A stretch of DNA of 64,000 nt, taken from Rhodospirillales bacterium. Its GTDB lineage: Bacteria > Pseudomonadota > Alphaproteobacteria > Rhodospirillales > JASLLZ01. The stretch spans positions 1-64,000 of the forward strand of contig JASLZL010000021.1 in NCBI GenBank assembly GCA_030754885.1, written 5' to 3'. Position 1 is the first letter of the stretch. Every line of letters starts with the position of its first letter. Positions 8,168 through 14,913 of this stretch are shown here, piece by piece. The notes beneath the pieces are model-generated. The model was not told the DNA's origin and did no database searches. It was given only the letters and a program-made list of their open reading frames with translations. A program made the translations under genes and the position numbers.

Positions 8168-9556
8168 TTAGGTCTTCCCCGGCCGCTTGGCGGCCGCCTT
8201 CTTGCCCGCCCGCAGCCGTTTGCGCATGCGCGCACCGCCGCCCTCGACTTCCCTTGCCGGGGCGCGGGTCAGGGCCAGGGCATCCGCCGCCACGTCACGG
8301 GCGATGACGCTGCCGGCGCCGACGATGGCGCCATCGCCGATTTTGACCGGCGCCACCAGGGCGGTGTTGGAGCCGATGAAGGCGCCGGCGCCGATGTCGG
8401 TCCAGTGCTTGGCGACGCCGTCATAGTTGCACGTAATGGTGCCGGCCCCGACGTTGGCCCCGGCACCGACCCGGGCGTCGCCGATGTAAGTCAGATGGGC
8501 GGCACCGGCTCCGGCCTCGATAACGGCGTTCTTGATCTCGACGAAGTTGCCGATTTTGGCGTCGCGCCCGATGCGGGTGCCGGGCCTGAGCCGCGCGAAG
8601 GGGCCGACGAAGGTGCCGGCGCCGATGGTGGCGCCCTCAATGTGAGAGAACGGGCGGATCTCGGCGCCCGCCTTGACCGTCACACCGGGGCCGAAAACCA
8701 CGTAGGGGCCGACCACGACATCGCGGCCGAGGCGGGTATCGAAACTGAGGTGGACGGTGTCGGGCGCCGTCAGCGTCGCGCCGCCTTTCATGGCCTTGGC
8801 GCGCAGCCGTGCCTGGGCCACCGCCTCGGCCCGGGCCAGGTCGGCGCGGCTGTCGACGCCGATCAGCTCACTGGCATCGCCCTCGATGACGGCGCATCGG
8901 CGTCCCTCGGCGCGGGCCACGGCCACGATATCGGTGAGATAGTGCTCACCCTTGGCGTTGTCGGCGCCGATGTGTCTTAAAAGACGGAACAGCACGGCGC
9001 CGTCGACCACCATGATGCCTGAATTGCAGAACCCGATACGGCGCTCGGCCGGTGTCGCGTCGCGGGCCTCGACGATGGCGTCGAGCGACCCGTCGTCGGC
9101 CACGATCAGGCGCCCGTAGTTGCCGGCATCGTCGGGCCGAAAGCCAAGCACGGCCACCGCCGGGTTGCTCTTGGCGCGCCTGGCCTTGATCAAGCGGCGC
9201 ATGGTTGCCGGCGTGATCAGGGGATCGGCGCCGAACACCACCAAAACGTCGCCGGTGAATCCCTTGAGCGCCTTCTTCGCCGCCAATACGGCGTGGGCGG
9301 TGCCCAATGGGGGGTCTTGAACCACGGTGCGGTGGGGCGCCACGGCTTGGGCTACCGCCTCCATACCCTTGCCGACGACGACGACGATGCGCCCAGGTGA
9401 AAGCCGGCTTAAGTTTTCCACCAGATGAGCGATCATCGGCCGCCCGGCCAGGGGATGCAGGACCTTGGGCGCATCGGACGCCATGCGCGTGCCCCGTCCC
9501 GCCGCAAGGACGATGACGGCGATGTCTTTCTTAGGCGTCGGCGATGGATTTTTCAG
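8168..9556 (-). CDS. glmU: Bifunctional UDP-N-acetylglucosamine pyrophosphorylase / glucosamine-1-phosphate N-acetyltransferase
   Basis: GlmU acetylates glucosamine 1-phosphate and then uridylylates it to UDP-GlcNAc. The N-terminal nucleotidyltransferase domain and a C-terminal left-handed beta-helix of hexapeptide repeats (IGAGTFVGPF, VGAGANVGAGT, CNYDG) are clear. The track ORF begins at MASDAPKVLH, but this Met is the last residue of the nucleotide-binding signature LAAGRGTRM, whose other residues are encoded in frame upstream (DIAVIVLAAGRGTR). No in-frame ATG, GTG or TTG exists between that point and a region with no similarity. The best candidate is CTG at 9556 with GGGGGA about eight bases before it, giving 462 residues. 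The stop is certain; the start is not. Confidence 0.93.
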   Translation of the reverse strand: MKNPSPTPKKDIAVIVLAAGRGTRMASDAPKVLHPLAGRPMIAHLVENLSRLSPGRIVVVVGKGMEAVAQAVAPHRTVVQDPPLGTAHAVLAAKKALKGFTGDVLVVFGADPLITPATMRRLIKARRAKSNPAVAVLGFRPDDAGNYGRLIVADDGSLDAIVEARDATPAERRIGFCNSGIMVVDGAVLFRLLRHIGADNAKGEHYLTDIVAVARAEGRRCAVIEGDASELIGVDSRADLARAEAVAQARLRAKAMKGGATLTAPDTVHLSFDTRLGRDVVVGPYVVFGPGVTVKAGAEIRPFSHIEGATIGAGTFVGPFARLRPGTRIGRDAKIGNFVEIKNAVIEAGAGAAHLTYIGDARVGAGANVGAGTITCNYDGVAKHWTDIGAGAFIGSNTALVAPVKIGDGAIVGAGSVIARDVAADALALTRAPAREVEGGGARMRKRLRAGKKAAAKRPGKT

Positions 9557-9696
9557 AACGATTATCCCCCGCTTCCCGGGTTCGACACCCCTTGAGGAAG
9601 CGAGCTGAACTTGCCACAGGGCCGCCAGTGCGCCAAGTCAAAGATTGTTACGGATTCTTGCAGCAAACGGCGGCCAATCACACCGCCGCCGCTTCC

Positions 9697-9725
9697 TTGA
9701 CAGCCCCCGCGCCGCCGCCTTATAT
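9697..9725 (+). promoter_or_regulatory. Sigma-70-type promoter of tRNA-Val
   Basis: A perfect TTGACA at 9697-9702 and TTATAT at 9720-9725 with a 17-base GC-rich spacer sit about 17 bases before the tRNA. Position and match make this the likely tRNA promoter. The GC-rich stretch after the -10 resembles a stringent discriminator, which is inference. Confidence 0.7.
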
Positions 9726-9741
9726 GGCCGTCGCCGCCGGA

Positions 9742-9816
9742 GGGCGCGTAGCTCAGCGGGAGAGCGCTCGCCTCACACGCGAGAGGTCGCTGGTTCAATC
9801 CCAGCCGCGCCCACCA
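9742..9816 (+). tRNA. tRNA-Val (anticodon CAC)
   Basis: A full cloverleaf can be folded by eye. The acceptor stem GGGCGCG pairs with CGCGCCC, the D arm is GCTC/GAGC, the anticodon stem CTCGC pairs with GCGAG around the loop CTCACAC (anticodon CAC, reading GTG), and the T arm is GCTGG-TTCAATC-CCAGC. A discriminator A and an encoded CCA end the gene. The integrase 100 bases downstream suggests that its 3' end is the attachment site of the adjoining island. Confidence 0.96.
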
Positions 9817-9919
9817 TTTTAACCCTGGAGTATCAAGGGGTTATAGGCGGCTCCATCTTTCCAAAAACCATCGCAGACCAGACTGCTGCAACATTGGCAC
9901 AGTTAATGGGAGATTTGTG

Positions 9920-10903
9920 ATGGCTACCCTTCGCAAACGTGGAAGCAGATGGCACGTACAGGTCCGCCGCAAGGGATTTCCTTCAGTGAGCCGATCCTTC
10001 CAGTCGAAATCCAACGCCAAGGCCTGGGCACGAAACACGGAAGCCTCTATTGACCGCTACGACCTCCCCCGCAATTTTCGCTGTCTCGATACCCTTACCG
10101 TAGGCGACATTATCGAGCGATATCGCGATACGGTGACAATCAAGAAACGGGGCCGCAGGAACGAGATCATCATCCTCAATGCGCTAATTCGTCAACGCTT
10201 CGCAAGGTTGAGCCTGGCAGAAACTACACCCGACGTATTCAGCGCTTACCGGGATGCTCGCCTGCAGGTGGTTAAGCCGACCACGATCCGACGTGAGCTC
10301 TCCCTGCTGAAGCACGCCTTTGGGCTAGCTAAACGAGAATGGGGCATACCCTTGAAAGATAATCCGCTCGACGGGATCAGACGTCCTCCACCCGATCAGC
10401 CTCGGCAAAGACGTTTGAAAGATGGCGAACTGGCCCGTTTGCTTGAGGGATGCCAAAGGGGTCGGACGCTCCTACTTAGGCCCCTTGTCCAACTCGCAGT
10501 AGAGACCGGGATGCGACGGGGTGAACTTCTCAACATCCACTGGGAAGACATCAACTTCGAAAAACGGACACTTCGGATACCGATAACCAAGAATGGCCAT
10601 GCACGGACGATCCCTCTGACTTTGACAGCGATTTCAGTGTTGCGGGACCTTCCTCAGAATGGTGACGGCAGAGCCATTCCGACCACGGGCAACGCCATCC
10701 GATTGGCGTGGTGCCGCCTAACCAGGCGGGTAGGCATTGACGATCTCCACTTCCACGACCTACGACACGAAGCCATCAGCCGCTTCTTCGAGATGGGCCT
10801 GTCCGTGCCCGAGGTTGCCCTGATTTCGGGTCATCGGGATTACCGGATGTTGTTTCGGTATACGCATTTGAGGGCGGAGGATGTGGTGAAGAAACTCAAC
10901 TAG
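9920..10903 (+). CDS. Tyrosine-type site-specific integrase
   Basis: A 327-residue phage-type integrase that catalyses recombination between att sites. The C-terminal catalytic domain shows the full set of active-site residues: Arg in TGMRRGELL (about 199), HDLRH (His 279, Arg 282), SGHRDY (His 305) and the Tyr nucleophile in RYTHL (314). The N-terminal part has a basic arm (RKRGSRWHVQVRRKG) and a SAM-like core-binding region. I prefer ATG 9920 over the GTG three bases earlier, with GGGAGA upstream. It lies 100 bases after tRNA-Val in the same orientation, the usual arrangement for a tRNA-targeting island integrase. It appears intact. Confidence 0.93.
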   Translation: MATLRKRGSRWHVQVRRKGFPSVSRSFQSKSNAKAWARNTEASIDRYDLPRNFRCLDTLTVGDIIERYRDTVTIKKRGRRNEIIILNALIRQRFARLSLAETTPDVFSAYRDARLQVVKPTTIRRELSLLKHAFGLAKREWGIPLKDNPLDGIRRPPPDQPRQRRLKDGELARLLEGCQRGRTLLLRPLVQLAVETGMRRGELLNIHWEDINFEKRTLRIPITKNGHARTIPLTLTAISVLRDLPQNGDGRAIPTTGNAIRLAWCRLTRRVGIDDLHFHDLRHEAISRFFEMGLSVPEVALISGHRDYRMLFRYTHLRAEDVVKKLN

Positions 10904-10915
10904 CCCGGAGAATTC

Positions 10916-11566
10916 CTAATGTAAGGGGGATGGGTCCTCGACCCGGCCCATTGCCCCGAGACCAATCCGCCGAAGCTCTTTTGTTACGGCCATGATTGCG
11001 GTCAACATGGTCTCCACGTCCTTGGTGCTGAGCTCGATGATTTCACGGTAGTCGGCTATCGACATATCATCCTGATCCCGCTGCGGACCTTGAACACGTT
11101 CAGCCATTTCATCGGATCTGTCGGCAATATCCTTCAAACCGTCGAGAGCTTCTTCGAGGCTATTCGGAAGATTTTGATCCTCTCCGCTTCCAAAGAACCC
11201 CACCAGGAATCCGTCCCGTATTTCTTCCGCTCTCATGTGGAGAGCAGCCGTAACATCCTCCCATTCACGGAGCTTCTTCGGTTTTACCAACTTCACCACG
11301 ACACCGCCCTGATGCCGAGCCATGCGGTTCCACAAGCTCATCATTAGTTGGAAGAACTGTGAAGCCTCGTCCTCATTCTCAAACGTAGGGAAATTATCAC
11401 CCCAGAATGCATTGATCATTCTTGTGGGGCTTACACCAGGAATGAGACTGGCAATTCCACCCAGAAAACGCATCCGCACCACGTGGAACGGGGTTGGACA
11501 GTGGTATTTCTCCAGCAACTTTTGGAGAACTCGATCACCAGGATATTTTAGGTTCTGCCGTTTCAT
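10916..11566 (-). CDS. UPF0149-like hypothetical protein
   Basis: A 216-residue protein of unknown function. Residues of roughly 20-85 (MRFLGGIASLIPGVSP, AFWGDNFPTF, then ASQFFQLMMSLWNRMA) have the layout of the UPF0149/YecA fold: a hydrophobic helix, a conserved W-G with acidic loop, then an Asn-containing helix. The C-terminal SEC-C-type cysteines found in YecA are absent; instead the C-terminal half is acidic and helical (EEALDGLKDIADRSDEM). It converges with the integrase (12 bases apart) and diverges from the mini-MucR gene. Membership in UPF0149 is my pattern judgement, not a search result. Its role in the island is unknown. Confidence 0.7.
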   Translation of the reverse strand: MKRQNLKYPGDRVLQKLLEKYHCPTPFHVVRMRFLGGIASLIPGVSPTRMINAFWGDNFPTFENEDEASQFFQLMMSLWNRMARHQGGVVVKLVKPKKLREWEDVTAALHMRAEEIRDGFLVGFFGSGEDQNLPNSLEEALDGLKDIADRSDEMAERVQGPQRDQDDMSIADYREIIELSTKDVETMLTAIMAVTKELRRIGLGAMGRVEDPSPLH

Positions 11567-11640
11567 GCTTGTCGTAGCTTCGGGTGGTCGAACAGGTCAC
11601 CTTCAGTTATTTTACACGAATTGCATCGTAAGTGGGGACC

Positions 11641-11805
11641 ATGTCAGAGACACCTGAGACTCGCCTTCTCAAACTGACCGCCGTGATTGTGGCAGCCCAT
11701 GTCAGCAAGAACCCGACTTCCATCGACCAGCTATGCGATATGATTATGGATGCATTCGACAAAGAATACTTCGCAACCGTTCTGCGTGAGTGGGAACCTA
11801 AATGA
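11641..11805 (+). CDS. MucR/Ros N-terminal mini-protein
   Basis: A 54-residue ORF too short for the track. Its core (LLKLTAVIVAAHVSKNP, then IDQLCDMIMDAF) matches the N-terminal segment of MucR/Ros regulators, which mediates oligomerisation. The zinc-finger DNA-binding half that normally follows is entirely missing: the stop falls within an ATGA overlap with the next gene. A weak GGGGA precedes the ATG. The overlap implies translational coupling with the BglII-like nuclease, so it may control nuclease synthesis, bind the nuclease, or act as a dominant-negative partner of chromosomal MucR. It could also be a decayed regulator whose end became the nuclease start. The MucR similarity is strong; function is open. 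Confidence 0.7.
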   Translation: MSETPETRLLKLTAVIVAAHVSKNPTSIDQLCDMIMDAFDKEYFATVLREWEPK

Positions 11806-12305
11806 ACCACCAGGTCACCTATTTACACTGTGGAGAACATCTCAAAGGGACTTTGAAGAGCGAAATGGATGAGGTGGTCCATATCGTGGAACTAATAGAG
11901 TGGGAGAGAGAATTCAAAGTTGGCAAATCAGGCTCAACACTTCTTCATCAAACTGCCTACAACAAGAGATTTGAGGCGGAATTCAAGAAGTTGGGGTGGG
12001 AAACGAAACCGATGTTGAGTCAGAGACCTCGACTAATAGGGGATTTTCGGAAAAACCTGGTGTTTGTGGAGGTCCAATTTGGAAACAGCGCAACCCTTTA
12101 TCGAGATTTTTATAAATTTCAGTATGGTCTCCAGAATGGACTTCTTTCACTGAGTGTCTTAATCGTACCCATCAATCCGAAGGAGTTCTTTCCCACTCGA
12201 CCTCGAAGTGTCAGCAACATGGCAGAGTATGATTTGGCACTTCGATATTTTTCTGTTCTGCCAATTTCAGTCCCTACAATGGTCATTGGTTTGCTTGCGA
12301 GTTGA
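11802..12305 (+). CDS. BglII/BstYI-family type II restriction endonuclease-like protein
   Basis: A 167-residue protein whose centre and C-terminus match the BglII/BstYI endonuclease family: NKRFEAEFKKLGWE, then DFRKNLVFVEVQFGN, YKFQYGLQNGLLSLSVLIVP, and a C-terminal hydrophobic VPTMVIGL. The active site is readable as Asp81, Glu90 and Gln92, exactly the D-x8-E-x-Q spacing of BglII (Asp84, Glu93, Gln95). It is shorter than BglII (223 residues), and the loop that carries specificity may be reduced. It overlaps the mini-MucR gene by four bases (ATGA). No DNA methyltransferase lies in the island or window, so it is an orphan nuclease here. The target site cannot be predicted. Family assignment is by motif recall, quite sure. 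Confidence 0.82.
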   Translation: MNHQVTYLHCGEHLKGTLKSEMDEVVHIVELIEWEREFKVGKSGSTLLHQTAYNKRFEAEFKKLGWETKPMLSQRPRLIGDFRKNLVFVEVQFGNSATLYRDFYKFQYGLQNGLLSLSVLIVPINPKEFFPTRPRSVSNMAEYDLALRYFSVLPISVPTMVIGLLAS

Positions 12306-12367
12306 GGGATCCTGTTGCGAAGAGTATCCAACCTATGAATTGATCTTGGGCCATAGATGCGTTGGGG

Positions 12368-12559
12368 TCACCATGGTAACAATCTCCTCTGACTTTCTCT
12401 CGATTGCTTGGGCACGACGGTGTTAAGGCCGTCGTTGCCGCCGAACAGTTCGACCAGCACCACGGTCCGATCCCAGCGGGCGTCGCCGAGGGGTGAACGG
12501 AAAGGTATCAGCGCCATGGGAAGCGCGCCGGCAAGGCTCAAGAAATGGCGGCGGTTCAC
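12368..12559 (-). pseudogene. Truncated DUF1501 protein (N-terminus only)
   Basis: Starting at GTG 12559 with GGAGAG upstream, this reads VNRRHFLSLAGALPMALIP, a Tat-type leader, then VVLVELFGGNDGLNTVVP, which is nearly identical to the same region of the intact DUF1501 gene at 21385-22596. After that Pro (about base 12411) similarity stops abruptly and 14 unrelated codons run to a stop in island DNA. About 350 residues of the usual 400 are gone. The intact partner DUF1800 gene is directly upstream, so this was once a DUF1800-DUF1501 pair. The break marks the right edge of the tRNA-Val island. Confidence 0.85.
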
Positions 12560-12570
12560 GAACCCTCTCC

Positions 12571-13983
12571 TCACTTGAGTTGAAACGCCGGATCGAGCAA
12601 CAGGCGGCGCTGGCGTGCGTGAGGCCCCTCGCCCGCGATCACCGGCACCGCTGCCGGTAGCGGCAAAAGCAAAGGCGCCAACCGGCCCGCCGGGGCAATC
12701 GCCGTCTTTTCCGCGCTTTGCCACACGTCGAGCAGGAAGGCGTGGCGCGCCGGCAGTGTGGCCGAGGTGATCCACGTCGTCCCTCCCGGCCATCCTCTGA
12801 CGTTGGGCGGGTCGAGAACGTCCTGGCCGAGCCGGCGGTTGAACGACGCCAACCAGCCCCTGTCGTCGGACCTGAGCTGCAACAGGCGCAAGGTGCCGAC
12901 GCTCAGGTCGATCGGCGATTTAACGAGGACACCACGATTGGCGGCGGCGCGGAATTGGGGTGAATTCAGAAGGCCCCTCAACAGCGGTCCAAGGACATGG
13001 CTCGAACGGCGGAATTGGGTGGCCAGCCGGTCAACCTCGGTGGGCGCCGGGGAAGGGGAGACGAAGACGCGCCATAGCTTCTCTGTGATGTGTTTGGCGA
13101 CGCGCGGCTCGTCGAGCACGATGTCGATGATGTCGTCGCCGGTGAAGCGGCCCCGGCGCCCCATGAAGGTCTTAATGCCGCCGTCGTGCAGGTCGCTGGC
13201 GAAGGTAAAGCCGCCACTCTCGGGATCGATCCGCCAACCGGTGAAGGCGCGGGCCGCCTCGCGGATATCGCCCTCCGTATAGCCACGGCCTTCGCCGAAG
13301 GTGAACAGCTCAAGGAATTCGCGGGCGAAGTTCTCGTTCGGATTGCCGGCGCGATTGGTCTGACCGTCGAGATAGAGAAGCATGGCCGGCTGCTTGGCCA
13401 CTTGGCGCAGGAGGTCGGCGAAATTGCCCGCCGCGTGGCGCCGGAACGTAGCGTTCTGGCGGTAGATGTAGGCCGGCCACTTGACCTGGCGCAGGGACGA
13501 GGGAAGGTGGTTGTGCCAAAAGAGGACGAGGCGCTCGGTCAACGGCGAGGTGGTCTCCAGCATTTCGCCGAGCCACCATTCCCGAAGGTCGCGGCCGCGC
13601 TCTCTCCTTCGTGCCCGCAAGGCCCGCTGCTCTGCCGCCGAGAGTGCCGCCCAAGCGGCGGGTGGCGGCGGCCTTTCCCCGACCCAGGGCGGCGGCGGCG
13701 TCATCGGTTCCCGGCGCAGGCCGCCGAGCAGGCGGTCCACCGCCGCCGTGTGATCGAGGGGCATCAGGGCGGTGACGCTGTCGACACTTGGCGCGCCGAA
13801 CCCGGTGCGGCTCAACAGATGGCGCGCCTCATCGAAGGTCAGGGCGTGGGCCGGCCAGCCGAGGGCCAGGACGAGGGCGAGGGACGCCACGGCGGCAGGA
13901 CCGAGCACGGGAAATCCCCAGCCCGCCCTGCCGCGCCGGGCGCCCGTCCGGCGCCCAGCGATAGTGTTTTGCCCGGCGAACAC
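12571..13983 (-). CDS. DUF1800 family protein (copy 1)
   Basis: A 470-residue secreted or membrane-anchored DUF1800 protein. A hydrophobic leader (AAVASLALVLALGWPAHA) is followed by LTFDEARHLLSRTGFGA, the family's opening motif. Further conserved blocks are LVLFWHNHLPSS, NENFAREFLELFTFGEGRGY, ARAFTGWRI, DDIIDIVLDEP and a C-terminal PPNVRGWPGG. The function is not established; the family is found paired with DUF1501 proteins. The track start at 14133 runs into the upstream gene; GTG 13983 has a GAGGG motif upstream and gives the leader. It parallels the gene at 22608-23951, so the pair was duplicated. Its DUF1501 partner downstream is truncated, so this copy may now be without its partner. Confidence 0.88.
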   Translation of the reverse strand: MFAGQNTIAGRRTGARRGRAGWGFPVLGPAAVASLALVLALGWPAHALTFDEARHLLSRTGFGAPSVDSVTALMPLDHTAAVDRLLGGLRREPMTPPPPWVGERPPPPAAWAALSAAEQRALRARRRERGRDLREWWLGEMLETTSPLTERLVLFWHNHLPSSLRQVKWPAYIYRQNATFRRHAAGNFADLLRQVAKQPAMLLYLDGQTNRAGNPNENFAREFLELFTFGEGRGYTEGDIREAARAFTGWRIDPESGGFTFASDLHDGGIKTFMGRRGRFTGDDIIDIVLDEPRVAKHITEKLWRVFVSPSPAPTEVDRLATQFRRSSHVLGPLLRGLLNSPQFRAAANRGVLVKSPIDLSVGTLRLLQLRSDDRGWLASFNRRLGQDVLDPPNVRGWPGGTTWITSATLPARHAFLLDVWQSAEKTAIAPAGRLAPLLLPLPAAVPVIAGEGPHARQRRLLLDPAFQLK

Positions 13984-14006
13984 TAGGCCGCCCTCGCCGG
14001 GGCTTT

Positions 14007-14348
14007 TTATTTCCCTGCCGTGGCCACGATCTCGACTTGGAAGTCGTTGGCCAGGACCGCCTGGACGCAGGCGCGGGTCGGGCAGTTGTCGGGATCGACC
14101 CATTCCATCCACGCCTCCTGCATCTCCTCCCACTTATTCATGTCGGAGACATAGATCAGGGCGTTCAACAGCTTCGACTTGTCGGTACCGGCGGTGGCCA
14201 GATATTCGTCGATCTTGGCCAGAACCTGTTGGGTCTGGCCCTTCATGCCCTGGGTGATGTCGGGCGCCGTGCCGACGCACATCACCATTCCGTTGTACTC
14301 AACGATCTGGCTGCGGCCTGGGTTTCCGGGGGTGCGGGTAATAGTCAT
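14007..14348 (-). CDS. RidA family protein (copy 1)
   Basis: A 113-residue RidA/YjgF/UK114 protein. RidA enzymes hydrolyse reactive enamine/imine intermediates released by PLP enzymes and act as cytoplasmic trimers. The family pattern is readable, with GMKGQTQQVLAKIDEYLA, SKLLNALIYVSDM and the C-terminal CVQAVLANDFQVEIVA. The usual C-terminal Arg of canonical RidA (around R105) appears as the Thr-Arg-Ala-Cys segment (PTRACVQA), so imine deaminase activity is possible. ATG 14348 has a strong AAGGAGG ribosome binding site; the 23 extra track codons are discarded. It follows a paralogue 75 bases upstream, so the two are a tandem duplication. Confidence 0.9.
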   Translation of the reverse strand: MTITRTPGNPGRSQIVEYNGMVMCVGTAPDITQGMKGQTQQVLAKIDEYLATAGTDKSKLLNALIYVSDMNKWEEMQEAWMEWVDPDNCPTRACVQAVLANDFQVEIVATAGK

Positions 14349-14423
14349 TGTTTCCTCCTTGGACATTCGGTGAAAGTCGGTCGGAGGAGTTATAGACCGT
14401 GCCCGCCGCGCGGCCAACCGTGG

Positions 14424-14753
14424 CTATTTGGCCGCCTGGGCGACAATTTCAATCAGGCAGCCACCGGCCAGGCCAACCTCGACGCAGGCGCGCAAGGGAC
14501 GGGCCTCGGGATCGACCCACGCCATCCAGGCTTCTTGCATGTCTTCTTTGCGTTCCATGTCGGTGATGAAGACGGTCGCCGACAGCAGCCGCGACTTATG
14601 GCTGCCGGCCTCAACAAGAAGTGCATCGATGGTTGCCAATGCCTGCTCGGCCTGCCCCTTGAGGTCGGCGGCGGTGGCGACCATTTGAACCACGCCATTG
14701 AACTCAACGTATTTGCTTCTTCCCGGATTGCCGGGCGCGCGGGTGATTGTCAT
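14424..14753 (-). CDS. RidA family protein (copy 2)
   Basis: A 109-residue paralogue of the next RidA gene. The N-termini are nearly identical (MTITRAPGNPGRSK against MTITRTPGNPGRSQ) and the rest aligns without large gaps (EQALATIDALLVEAG, RLLSATVFITDM, RACVEVGLAGGCLIEIVA). ATG 14753 has AAGGAGG just upstream; the 84 codons upstream in the track are not coding. It probably handles reactive enamines in the cytoplasm. It lies downstream of hisG, separated by a long hairpin, so it is probably transcribed from its own promoter, or by read-through. Confidence 0.9.
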   Translation of the reverse strand: MTITRAPGNPGRSKYVEFNGVVQMVATAADLKGQAEQALATIDALLVEAGSHKSRLLSATVFITDMERKEDMQEAWMAWVDPEARPLRACVEVGLAGGCLIEIVAQAAK

Positions 14754-14815
14754 GACGTCCTCCTTCAATGGGATAAGATGAAGTGCCGCGGCCTTGATAG
14801 ACCACATTCGAGGTA

Positions 14816-14896
14816 CGGCACCAGCCCGCACCCCTGCTCGGCCACCCATGGCATTGTAAGCTCGGGGTGGCCGGGCGGGGTTGCGGGCTGGTGCCG
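14816..14896. terminator. Long imperfect hairpin between hisG and ridA
   Basis: Arms of about 32 bases pair almost fully: CGGCACCAGCCCGCA at the left pairs exactly with TGCGGGCTGGTGCCG at the right, and GGCCACCC pairs with GGGTGGCC nearer the 16-base loop. The structure lies just past the hisG stop. No long U-run follows, so it may be a weak terminator, an mRNA stabiliser, or a structured leader of the ridA transcript. Confidence 0.65.
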
Positions 14897-14913
14897 CATA
14901 AACCCTTAACGCC

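Larger units (their letters stand above)
9817..12411. mobile_element. Small integrated island at tRNA-Val carrying an orphan BglII-like endonuclease
   Basis: From the end of tRNA-Val to the broken DUF1501 gene, base composition drops visibly below that of the neighbours. The content is accessory: integrase, UPF0149-like protein, mini-MucR and BglII-like nuclease. The left edge is the tRNA 3' end, a common tyrosine-recombinase target. The right edge is placed where similarity to DUF1501 ends, about base 12411. I looked for a copy of the tRNA 3' end there and saw none, so the original attR has probably been deleted along with most of DUF1501. The element boundaries are inference. Confidence 0.6.

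Noticed and set aside
8114-8980. 288-codon Gly/Ala/Asp-rich ORF opposite glmU
   Set aside because: Mirror of the hexapeptide repeats of GlmU; repeats come from the sense gene.
12300-12430. Possible attR copy of the tRNA-Val 3' end
   Set aside because: I searched by eye for CCAGCCGCGCCCACCA and shorter cores and found none.
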